Shown: in pieces, positions 24,791-32,304 of the stretch
How positions within the stretch are numbered: the stretch's first letter is position 1
Layout of the letters: every line of letters begins with the position of its first letter
Origin: Clostridia bacterium
GTDB lineage: Bacteria; Bacillota; Clostridia; Oscillospirales; Acutalibacteraceae
Direction: 5' to 3'
DNA length: 47,964 nt
Assembly (NCBI GenBank): GCA_017467405.1
Contig: JAFTSH010000004.1
Coordinates: 1-47,964 of the forward strand
The notes under the pieces: generated by a model
Databases searched by the model: none
What the model was told of the DNA's origin: nothing
Seen by the model: only the letters and a program-made list of their open reading frames with translations
Program-made: the position numbers and the translations under genes

Positions 24791-24822
24791 ATTATAATAC
24801 TAATTTGTTGACAGGTCAACAA
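24791..24822 (-). promoter_or_regulatory. Promoter of the activase operon with palindromic operator
   Basis: On the minus strand TTGACC (24819-24814), 17 nt and TATAAT (24796-24791) form a strong promoter. A perfect 8+8 bp palindrome, TTGTTGACAGGTCAACAA on the plus strand (24805-24822), covers the -35 and part of the spacer. This is the classic place for a repressor operator. No regulator gene is adjacent. Confidence 0.75.
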
Positions 24823-24859
24823 TTGTAACGAAAAATTAACATTATTGCTCAGAAAATTA

Positions 24860-24901
24860 CAAAAAAATCCTGCGCAGGCTATCTTCAAAGCTGCGCAGGA
24901 T
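24860..24901 (-). terminator. Terminator of the CBS-domain gene
   Basis: ATCCTGCGCAG (24867-24877) pairs perfectly with CTGCGCAGGAT (24891-24901). Read on the minus strand, the stem is followed by seven T residues. Confidence 0.9.
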
Positions 24902-24911
24902 GAAAGTATAT

Positions 24912-25604
24912 TTAATCTATTATTTCCCACGGGGTGACGATACCCGTCAATTTACCTGCTTCGGTGCCGTCGGAGGTTACGAATACCATTCTTATCCTTA
25001 TATGGTTTTCGTACGCGCTGTCAAACATTTGTCCAAGCTCCGAGAGAAGCTTGTTTTCGTCGGCAAAACGGTAGTACGCCGCTTCGGGGTCCGTCAGGGA
25101 GATCAGATCGCCGAGATCACGTATTCGTGCGTCTTTTTTTATTTCGCCCTCGGAGTTTTTCAACAGCATATTGAATAAAACGCGGCTGCTGAATACGCCG
25201 CAGACGCGGCCGTTTTGCAGAACGGGGAGCTTTGAAACGTCCGAGTCGGCCATTTTTTGCATGGTCTCAAGAACTCCGTCGTCGGGACGGCAGTACATTA
25301 CCCGTTCGATCGGTACCATGACGTCGCGGCATTTCTTGGGATCTTTTACCGCGGTGATTATTTCGTCAAGGCAGGCCAGCATTGAATCGCTGGGAATAAC
25401 GGCGTATTCGTCACCGAGCTTGGGATTGTGCGAAAGGAGATTTCTTACCTCTCTGCAGTATCTGATCTTTGAGGCAACGGCCTTGAACTGCGGGAGCCTC
25501 TCAAGCCGAGAGATCTGAGAGCCGTTGTCGTTGAAGCGGAATTTTTCGCTGACAAGACTTTCAAGCTCGCGGTATTTGTCAAGAAAGAGTTCGGATTTGT
25601 TCAT
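24912..25604 (-). CDS. CBS-domain protein
   Basis: The 230-aa product starts after aagggggatctt. Residues 1-85 are a helical domain (RELESLVSEKFRFND, CREVRNLLSHNPK). Then come two CBS motifs: CRDVMVPIERVMYCRPDDG with VSKLPVLQNGRVCGVFSSR, and a second ending IRMVFVTSDGTEAGKLTGIVTPWEI. CBS pairs bind adenine nucleotides and act as energy sensors. No effector domain is fused, so it probably works through a partner. It is monocistronic. Confidence 0.85.
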   Translation of the reverse strand: MNKSELFLDKYRELESLVSEKFRFNDNGSQISRLERLPQFKAVASKIRYCREVRNLLSHNPKLGDEYAVIPSDSMLACLDEIITAVKDPKKCRDVMVPIERVMYCRPDDGVLETMQKMADSDVSKLPVLQNGRVCGVFSSRVLFNMLLKNSEGEIKKDARIRDLGDLISLTDPEAAYYRFADENKLLSELGQMFDSAYENHIRIRMVFVTSDGTEAGKLTGIVTPWEIID

Positions 25605-25637
25605 AAGATCCCCCTTGGCTAAACGGATTCTATATAA

Positions 25638-25666
25638 ATATTACCACAATCGGTGTCATATTTCAA
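25638..25666 (-). promoter_or_regulatory. Promoter of the CBS-domain gene
   Basis: On the minus strand TTGAAA (25666-25661), 17 nt and TAATAT (25643-25638), about 35 nt upstream of the start codon. Confidence 0.65.
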
Positions 25667-25812
25667 CATCTGACGGCTATTGTGCGGGTTATACGAAAAA
25701 AATATGCCGAAACGGCAATATATTGTAGTCAATAAGGTTGAAAAATCCTTGAAAAAGTGGTATATTTATATCCGTATGTAAACTGCGTCATTATGGGTGA
25801 GTAGGCCTTGTT

Positions 25813-25841
25813 TTGACTGCGATATGTATAAATTGTATGAT
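25813..25841 (+). promoter_or_regulatory. argCp: Promoter of the arginine operon
   Basis: TTGACT (25813-25818), a 17-nt spacer and TATGAT (25836-25841) lie in a very AT-rich 400-nt region between the divergent CBS gene and argC. The leader would be about 160 nt long. Confidence 0.65.
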
Positions 25842-25907
25842 TTTTTTGCATATAAAGCAGAAGTATATGCAGGAATTATAAAAAATTCGAAAATATATTC
25901 AATATTA

Positions 25908-25976
25908 TTGCATTTTTATACACGATGTGTTAATATTTATGCATATTTAGCGTGGCGCAGTGTATTTTTATGCGCC
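25908..25976 (+). promoter_or_regulatory. Cluster of ARG-box-like sites upstream of argC
   Basis: TTGCATTTTTATACAC (25908), TGTTAATATTTATGCATA (25928) and TGTATTTTTATGCGCC (25961) fit the loose ArgR/AhrC pattern of TG(A/C/T)AT arms around an A/T core. A further weak match, GAAAATATATTCAA, lies at about 25889. Multiple sites between promoter and start codon are consistent with arginine repression by an ArgR hexamer. The argR gene is not in this window. Confidence 0.55.
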
Positions 25977-26007
25977 AAAGATCCGATCGAACGGAGATGT
26001 AATCAAA

Positions 26008-26937
26008 ATGACAAAGGTGTTTATAGACGGCAGTGTCGGTACGACCGGCCTTCGCATACACGAAAGACTTTCAGGCAGAGACGATCTTGAGCTTGTCACC
26101 CTTCCCGAGGAGCTCAGAAAGGACAGCGCAGCCCGTAAGGAGATTATCAATTCGGTTGACGTCGTGTTTTTGTGTCTTCCGGATGATGCGGCGAGAGAGG
26201 CGGTTGCAATGACCGAGTCCCCGGACGTCGTAATAATCGATACCTCTACGGCCCACAGAACCGAAAACGGCTGGGCGTACGGCTTTCCTGAGCTTTCCGA
26301 AGAGTTCTACGAGAAGGTGCGCACCTCGAAGCGAATTGCCGTTCCGGGTTGCCACGCCAGCGGTTTTGCGGCTCTCGTTTTTCCGCTCGTTGAAGCAGGG
26401 CTCCTGCCGAAGGATGCAAGCCTGACCTGCCACAGCCTCACCGGCTACAGCGGCGGCGGAAAGAAGATGATCGCCGAGTATAACGATACCTCGCGCGACC
26501 CGTTGCTCAACGCTCCCAGACAGTACGGAATTACCCAGCAGCACAAGCATCTCAAGGAGATGAAGGCGATCTGCGGTCTGGACAAGGCTCCGTTGTTTTC
26601 TCCCATCGTTGCCGACTTTTACAGCGGAATGGAGATGACGGTACCGCTCTTCTCACAGCAGCTCGGAGGAGCTTCTCCTGAAGAGGTGGCCGAAATCTAC
26701 AAGGCTAAGTACAACGGCCCCGTCGTGCGTTTCTCAAACGACACCGCCGTGCCCGGATTTATCTCTGCGGCGGAGCTTTCGGGGCTCGACTCGATGCGTA
26801 TCGGGGTTTTCGGAAATCAGGACAGAATGATACTTACCGCAGTTTACGACAATCTCGGTAAGGGAGCCTCGGGTGCCGCGGTTGAGTGCCTCAATATAGT
26901 TCTTGGCGCCTCTCCCACCAAGGGACTCCAGCTTTAA
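26008..26937 (+). CDS. argC: N-acetyl-gamma-glutamyl-phosphate reductase (type 2)
   Basis: ATG 26008 is preceded by cggagatg. The 309-aa product opens VFIDGSVGTTGLRI (NADP-binding loop) and has the catalytic cysteine C115 in VPGCHASGF, with HRTENGWAYGFPEL and HKHLKEM. The short length and PGCHASGF mark the type 2 ArgC family. It reduces N-acetylglutamyl phosphate to the semialdehyde, the third step of arginine synthesis. It is first in the argCJBDF-carAB operon. Confidence 0.95.
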   Translation: MTKVFIDGSVGTTGLRIHERLSGRDDLELVTLPEELRKDSAARKEIINSVDVVFLCLPDDAAREAVAMTESPDVVIIDTSTAHRTENGWAYGFPELSEEFYEKVRTSKRIAVPGCHASGFAALVFPLVEAGLLPKDASLTCHSLTGYSGGGKKMIAEYNDTSRDPLLNAPRQYGITQQHKHLKEMKAICGLDKAPLFSPIVADFYSGMEMTVPLFSQQLGGASPEEVAEIYKAKYNGPVVRFSNDTAVPGFISAAELSGLDSMRIGVFGNQDRMILTAVYDNLGKGASGAAVECLNIVLGASPTKGLQL

Positions 26938-26965
26938 TACGACCAACCGAAAGGATAATGCAATA

Positions 26966-28177
26966 ATGAATCTCATTGAAGGCGGCGTATGTGCCGCAAA
27001 GGGCTTCAAGGCCAACGGAATTCACTGCGGAATAAGAAAGAACCGCACCAAGCGCGATCTTTCGCTTATATACAGCGAGGTGCCTGCCGCGGCTGCCGCG
27101 GTCTATACCACCAATCTCGTCAAGGGAGCACCCCTTGCTGTAACGCGCAGACATATCGCGGACGGCAAGGCTCAGGCGGTCATCTGCAACAGCGGTAACG
27201 CCAATACCTGCAACGCCGGCGGAGAAAAGATAGCGGAGGAGACCTGCGCCCTTCTCGCACGCGAGCTCGGTATTGCCGCCGAGGACGTAGTCGTTGCTTC
27301 GACGGGCGTTATCGGTCAGCCTCTCGACCTTACGCCCATCGCCAACGGAATCTCCGGGCTCGTTTCGGGACTCGGTTATCACGGCGATTTTGCCGCCGAG
27401 GGAATAATGACCACCGATACGAAGGTCAAAGAGATCGCGGTCAGCTTTACGGTAGACGGTAAGGAGTGCCGCATCGGAGGAATAGCAAAGGGCTCCGGAA
27501 TGATACATCCCAACATGGCCACCATGCTCGTGTTTATCACCACCGACTGTGCGATAAGCTCCGAAATGCTCTCGAAGGCTCTTAAGAGCGACGTTGCCGA
27601 CACCTTCAATATGGTAAGCGTCGACGGAGATACCTCCACTAACGATATGGTTACCGTGCTTGCCAACGGAATGGCAGGCAACCGTGAGATCACCTGCGAG
27701 GGTGAGGATTTTGCGGTATTTATGAAGGCACTTAACACCGTAACGGTCGATCTCTGCCGCAAAATAGCGGGAGACGGAGAGGGTGCCACCAAGCTGCTCG
27801 AGTGCAACGTCAGGGGTGCCGCAAGCCTTTCGGTCGCCAAGACGGTTGCCAAGTCGGTGATCTGCTCTTCGCTTACCAAGGCCGCAATGTTCGGTGCTGA
27901 CGCTAACTGGGGACGTGTTCTCTGTGCGATCGGATACAGCGGAGCCGACGTTGACGTTAACTCAGTCGACGTATCCTTCCGCTCGGCAAAGGGCGAAATA
28001 AGGGTATGCACCGACGGAGCGGGCGTTGATTTCAGTGAAGAAAAGGCCAAAGAGATCCTCCTCGAGGAAGAAATAGAGATACTGATCAATCTCAAGTCGG
28101 GCGATGCCTCTGCTACCGCCTGGGGCTGTGACCTGACCTACGACTACGTTAAAATAAACGGCGATTACCGCACCTGA
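26966..28177 (+). CDS. argJ: Bifunctional ornithine acetyltransferase / N-acetylglutamate synthase
   Basis: The 403-aa product, starting at ATG 26966, contains KGSGMIHPNMATMLVF. The self-cleavage site and nucleophile is T186 in N-M-A-T. It also carries VICNSGNANTCNAG and MFGADANWGR. It recycles the acetyl group from N-acetylornithine to glutamate, so the operon makes arginine by the cyclic pathway with no need for argE. Whether it also makes N-acetylglutamate from acetyl-CoA is not decided by sequence. Confidence 0.95.
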   Translation: MNLIEGGVCAAKGFKANGIHCGIRKNRTKRDLSLIYSEVPAAAAAVYTTNLVKGAPLAVTRRHIADGKAQAVICNSGNANTCNAGGEKIAEETCALLARELGIAAEDVVVASTGVIGQPLDLTPIANGISGLVSGLGYHGDFAAEGIMTTDTKVKEIAVSFTVDGKECRIGGIAKGSGMIHPNMATMLVFITTDCAISSEMLSKALKSDVADTFNMVSVDGDTSTNDMVTVLANGMAGNREITCEGEDFAVFMKALNTVTVDLCRKIAGDGEGATKLLECNVRGAASLSVAKTVAKSVICSSLTKAAMFGADANWGRVLCAIGYSGADVDVNSVDVSFRSAKGEIRVCTDGAGVDFSEEKAKEILLEEEIEILINLKSGDASATAWGCDLTYDYVKINGDYRT

Positions 28178-28194
28178 TCCCGGGAGGATGCAAA

Positions 28195-29058
28195 ATGAAA
28201 GAGAAATTTACAAATGCCCAAAGGGCAGAGGTGCTCGTTGAAGCCCTTCCTTACATACAGAAATACGCCAACAGAATAATCGTCGTCAAGTACGGCGGCA
28301 ACGCCATGATAAACGACGAGCTCAAAAAGGCCGTTATGGGCGATATAGTCCTGATGAGCCAGATCGGAATCAAGGTCGTGCTGGTGCACGGCGGAGGTCC
28401 CGAGATCACCGATATGCTTACCAGAGTAGGCAAAAAATCAGAGTTTGTCGACGGACTCAGGGTTACCGACCGCGAAACGGTCGATATCGCACAGATGGTG
28501 CTTGCCGGTAAGGTCAACAAGTCGCTGGTTTCCTTGCTCAACAAGCACGGCGCCAAGGCAATCGGACTTTGCGGAATGGACGGTAAGATGATAAAGGCCA
28601 GAACGCTCGACGAACGTCTCGGCTACGTCGGTGAGATCACCGACGTAAACGTTGAAATTATTCTCGACGTCCTTGAGAGGGGATATATTCCCGTTATTTC
28701 GACAATCGGTTGCGATGAGGACGGAAACTCCTACAACATCAACGCCGACACCGCCGCCGCACGTATTGCGGGCGAGCTTGAGGCCAAGAGTCTTATGTTA
28801 ATGACCGATACCGAGGGTATACTCCGCGACAAGGACGATCCCTCGACACTGATCTCAAAGGTCACCACCTCCGAACTGCCCGGGCTTATCGAGCAGAAGG
28901 TGATCTGCGGCGGTATGATCCCCAAGGTCAAGTGCTGCACCGATGCCATTTCTCACGGCGTCAAAAAGGTATTCATCATCGACGGACGGGTACCTCATTC
29001 AATACTTATCGAGACCCTTACCGACGAAGGCGCCGGAACAATGGTCGTGGAAGGCTGA
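28195..29058 (+). CDS. argB: Acetylglutamate kinase
   Basis: The 287-aa product has the amino-acid-kinase loop VVKYGGNAMIND near residue 31, VLVHGGGPEI, and NINADTAAARIAGEL with MTDTEGILRDK toward the C-terminus. The N-terminal helix (FTNAQRAEVLVEALPYIQKY) is the extra segment found in hexameric, arginine-inhibited enzymes, so feedback control is likely. It phosphorylates N-acetylglutamate. Gggaggatgcaaa precedes the ATG. Confidence 0.95.
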   Translation: MKEKFTNAQRAEVLVEALPYIQKYANRIIVVKYGGNAMINDELKKAVMGDIVLMSQIGIKVVLVHGGGPEITDMLTRVGKKSEFVDGLRVTDRETVDIAQMVLAGKVNKSLVSLLNKHGAKAIGLCGMDGKMIKARTLDERLGYVGEITDVNVEIILDVLERGYIPVISTIGCDEDGNSYNINADTAAARIAGELEAKSLMLMTDTEGILRDKDDPSTLISKVTTSELPGLIEQKVICGGMIPKVKCCTDAISHGVKKVFIIDGRVPHSILIETLTDEGAGTMVVEG

Positions 29059-29064
29059 TTATAA

Positions 29065-30225
29065 ATGAACACTTTTGAAAAAGACAGCAGCTATATATGC
29101 GGTACCTACGCGCGTTTTCCGGTTGAGATAACCGGAGGATGCGGCTGCGTGCTTTACGGCTCTGACGGAAAAGAATACGTTGATATGGGCAGCGGAATAG
29201 CCGTCAATACCTTCGGACAGTGCGACAGCGAGTGGGTGTCGGCGGTCACCGACCAGCTTGCAAAATTCCAGCACACCTCAAATCTTTTCTATTCGGGTCC
29301 CTGCGCCGAGCTTGCAGCCGAGATATGCGGACGAACGGGTATGAAAAAGGTCTTTTTCTCCAACTCGGGAGCGGAAGCAAACGAGTGCGCAATAAAAACT
29401 GCAAGAAAATACCACGAAGATAAAAACGACGGCAGAAGTGTAATAATCACCCTCAAAAACAGCTTCCACGGAAGAACGGTGACAACACTTGCCGCGACGG
29501 GACAGGACGCCTTCCACAAAAACTTCCTGCCCCTGACCGAGGGCTTTGCCTATGCCGAGGCAAACGACCTTGAAGGACTCATAGCGTTGGCCGACAGCAT
29601 TTCACCGGCCGCCGTAATGATGGAGATCGTCCAGGGCGAGGGCGGTGTAAACGCATTGAGCGAGGAGTTTGTAAAGGGCGTTGCCGACTATTGTGAGCGC
29701 ACCGACACGCTGCTTATATGCGACGAGGTACAGACCGGAAACGGCCGTACCGGTAAGCTTTACGGCTACATGAATTATTCGGTAGTTCCCGATATCTTCA
29801 CCACCGCAAAGGGACTCGCGGGCGGTCTGCCGATCGGCGCCACCGTTTTCAGCGAAAAAACGAGCGGTGTACTTACCCCCGGAACACACGGCTCTACCTT
29901 CGGCGGAAACCCCGTCTGTTGTGCAGGTGCCTTGAGTATAATCAGAAGGATCGACGACGCGCTTCTCAGCTCCGTGCGTGAAAAGTCGGAGTATATCGTG
30001 AGCGAGCTCAGCTCAGCCTCCGGTATCAGAAGCGTCAGCGGACTCGGCCTGATGCTCGGTGTAGAAACCGAAAAGCCTGCAGCTGAGGTGCTGGCGGCCT
30101 GCCGTGAGAGGGGAGTCCTCGTTTTAACGGCAAAGACCAAGGTCAGACTGCTTCCGCCTCTGAATATACCGTGGGACAAGCTTAAGTTTGCGGTAGAGGT
30201 CATAAAGTCGGTTTGTGCAGAGTAA
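29065..30225 (+). CDS. argD: Acetylornithine aminotransferase
   Basis: The 386-aa class-III aminotransferase carries the PLP lysine K249 in FTTAKGLAGGLPIGA, with FFSNSGAEANECAIK, NSFHGRT and LLICDEVQTGNGRTGK. It converts N-acetylglutamate semialdehyde to N-acetylornithine. It follows argB by 6 nt. Confidence 0.95.
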   Translation: MNTFEKDSSYICGTYARFPVEITGGCGCVLYGSDGKEYVDMGSGIAVNTFGQCDSEWVSAVTDQLAKFQHTSNLFYSGPCAELAAEICGRTGMKKVFFSNSGAEANECAIKTARKYHEDKNDGRSVIITLKNSFHGRTVTTLAATGQDAFHKNFLPLTEGFAYAEANDLEGLIALADSISPAAVMMEIVQGEGGVNALSEEFVKGVADYCERTDTLLICDEVQTGNGRTGKLYGYMNYSVVPDIFTTAKGLAGGLPIGATVFSEKTSGVLTPGTHGSTFGGNPVCCAGALSIIRRIDDALLSSVREKSEYIVSELSSASGIRSVSGLGLMLGVETEKPAAEVLAACRERGVLVLTAKTKVRLLPPLNIPWDKLKFAVEVIKSVCAE

Positions 30226-30243
30226 TTTTGGGAGGTAAATCAG

Positions 30244-31227
30244 ATGAACATCAAGGGACGCAGCTTCCTCAAGCTGCTTGACTTCACACCCGAGGAGATC
30301 GGCGGACTCATAGATCTTGCCGCCGAGCTTAAGCAGAAGAAAAAGAAGGGTGAGCTTCACGACATACACCGCGGCAAAAGCGTCGCGCTGATATTTGAAA
30401 AAACAAGTACCCGTACCCGCTGCAGCTTTGAAGTAGCGGCTGCCGATCTCGGAATGCACTGCACCTATCTCGATCCGTCCTGCTCGCAGATAGGCAAGAA
30501 GGAGACCATCGCCGATACGGCAAGGGTGCTCGGCAGGATATACGACGGAATCGAGTACCGAGGCTACGGTCAGGAGATCGTCGAGGAGCTTGCAAAGCAC
30601 GCCGGCGTCCCCGTCTGGAACGGACTCACGAACGAGTTCCACCCCACCCAGATCCTTGCCGACTTCCTCACGATCCGTGAACATTTCGGACGTCTTAAGG
30701 GCATCAAGTTCGTCTATATGGGCGACGCCCGTTACAATATGGGCAACTCACTGATGGTCGGATGTGCCAAGATGGGACTCGACTTCGTTGCCTGTGCCCC
30801 TGAAAAATATTTCCCCGAGGCTGAACTCGTCGAAGAATGCCGCAAGCTCGCAAAGGAATCGGGCGGCAGCATCACCCTCTCGACCGACCCCGATACGGCG
30901 GTCAGGGGAGCCGACGTTATATATACCGACATCTGGGTCTCGATGGGTGAGCCCGTCGAGGTGTGGGAGGAAAGAATACGCGATCTTTCACCCTACCGCG
31001 TGGACTCCGCGCTGATGGACAAGGCGGGCGAAAAGGCCGTGTTTATGCACTGCCTGCCCTCCTATCATAACGACGGAACCGTAATCGGTAAGGAAATCTG
31101 CGAACGCTTTTCTATGACCGAGATGGAGGTAACCGACGAGGTCTTTGAAGGCCCGCGCTCAATCGTTTTTGACGAGGCCGAGAACAGAATGCACACCATC
31201 AAGGCAGTTATGGCAGCCACTCTTTGA
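30244..31227 (+). CDS. argF: Ornithine carbamoyltransferase
   Basis: The 327-aa product has the carbamoyl-phosphate motif STRTR (55-59), [12 protein letters not shown], and the ornithine loop [10 protein letters not shown]. Gggaggtaaatcag precedes the start. It uses carbamoyl phosphate, presumably supplied by the CarA-CarB pair encoded just downstream, to make citrulline. argG and argH are not in the window. Confidence 0.96.
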   Translation: MNIKGRSFLKLLDFTPEEIGGLIDLAAELKQKKKKGELHDIHRGKSVALIFEKTSTRTRCSFEVAAADLGMHCTYLDPSCSQIGKKETIADTARVLGRIYDGIEYRGYGQEIVEELAKHAGVPVWNGLTNEFHPTQILADFLTIREHFGRLKGIKFVYMGDARYNMGNSLMVGCAKMGLDFVACAPEKYFPEAELVEECRKLAKESGGSITLSTDPDTAVRGADVIYTDIWVSMGEPVEVWEERIRDLSPYRVDSALMDKAGEKAVFMHCLPSYHNDGTVIGKEICERFSMTEMEVTDEVFEGPRSIVFDEAENRMHTIKAVMAATL

Positions 31228-31245
31228 GAATCGGGAGGACGTTAT

Positions 31246-32301
31246 ATGAAGAAAAGATACATCAAACTCGAAAACGGCAGGACCTTTGAGGGCTATGCCT
31301 TCGGCGCAGATACATCCTGCGTCGGTGAGCTGGTCTTTACCACGGGGGTCTGCGGCTATCTCGAAACACTGACCGACGCCGCTTATTACGGTCAGATCGT
31401 TCTCCAGACCTTCCCCATGATAGGTAACTACGGCGTAATCCCCGAGGACGTCAAGAGTAAGTGCGCCCTCAGCGGATACGTCGTCCGCGAGTGCTGCGAC
31501 GCTCCCTCTAACTTCAGATGTCAGGGCGATCTCGACAGCTTCCTTAAGGAGCAGGGAATTTCCGGAGTCTACGGAGTCGATACCCGTGAGCTTACTGCTA
31601 TAATACGTGAAAACGGTGTTATGAACGCTATGATCTGTGACGATCCCGATGCGGATGTTTCGAGCCTTTCCGATTATCGCATCACCGACGCGGTCGCAAA
31701 GGTTACTTCCGACACGGTCGAGAAGATAACCTGTGAAGGTGCGGTGCGCAAGGCGGCGGTAATTAACTTCGGCTCTGCCGCAAAAGCGGTCGACGAGCTC
31801 GTTGCACGCAAATGCAGCGTGGACGTACTGCCTGCTTCGGTTTCGGCAGACGAGCTCCTTTCGGGCGGTTACGACGGCGTGGTTCTCTCCGGAGGTCCCG
31901 GTGATCCCGCCGATAACGAGGCCGCCGTCGGGTGCATCTCTGCGATATTCGGTAAGCTTCCCGTCTTCGGAATCGGTCTCGGCCATCAGCTTCTGGCAAT
32001 GGCCGCAGGCGCAAGCACCCGCAAGATGAAGCACGGCCACCGCGGTGGCAATCAGCCCGTAAAGGCGGTCGACGGAACGAGAACCTACATCTCGTCCCAG
32101 AACCACGGCTACGAGGTCGTCACCGACAGCATCACCGAGGGTAAGGTAAGCTTCGTAAATGCAAACGACGGTACCTGCGAGGGAATCGACTACCCCGACA
32201 AAAAGGCGTTTTCGGTTCAGTTCGAGCCTGATATTTGCCGCGGTACGGATACCGACGCATTTCTGTTCGACAGATTTATTGATATGATGGAGGGGAAATA
32301 A
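31246..32301 (+). CDS. carA: Carbamoyl-phosphate synthase small subunit with inactive glutaminase site
   Basis: The 351-aa product has the normal CarA fold: GELVFTTGVCGYLETLTD at the N-terminus, GVYGVDTRELT, VVLSGGPGDPAD and GNQPVK...SSQNHGYEV. The class-I amidotransferase triad is broken. The nucleophile of G-x-C-x-G-H-Q is Gly (G244, GIGLGHQ), the catalytic His of Q-F-H-P-E is Glu (E327), and the Glu is Asp (D329). It should not hydrolyse glutamine, so the synthetase is predicted to use free ammonia, as vertebrate CPS I does. It may persist as a structural subunit of CarB. A separate glutamine-using CarAB for pyrimidines may exist elsewhere. Confidence 0.92.
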   Translation: MKKRYIKLENGRTFEGYAFGADTSCVGELVFTTGVCGYLETLTDAAYYGQIVLQTFPMIGNYGVIPEDVKSKCALSGYVVRECCDAPSNFRCQGDLDSFLKEQGISGVYGVDTRELTAIIRENGVMNAMICDDPDADVSSLSDYRITDAVAKVTSDTVEKITCEGAVRKAAVINFGSAAKAVDELVARKCSVDVLPASVSADELLSGGYDGVVLSGGPGDPADNEAAVGCISAIFGKLPVFGIGLGHQLLAMAAGASTRKMKHGHRGGNQPVKAVDGTRTYISSQNHGYEVVTDSITEGKVSFVNANDGTCEGIDYPDKKAFSVQFEPDICRGTDTDAFLFDRFIDMMEGK

Positions 32302-32304
32302 GCA

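Noticed and set aside
24805-24822. Palindrome considered as a recombinase core or attachment site
   Set aside because: There is no integrase, no direct repeat partner and no sign of a mobile element nearby. Its position over the -35 fits an operator better.
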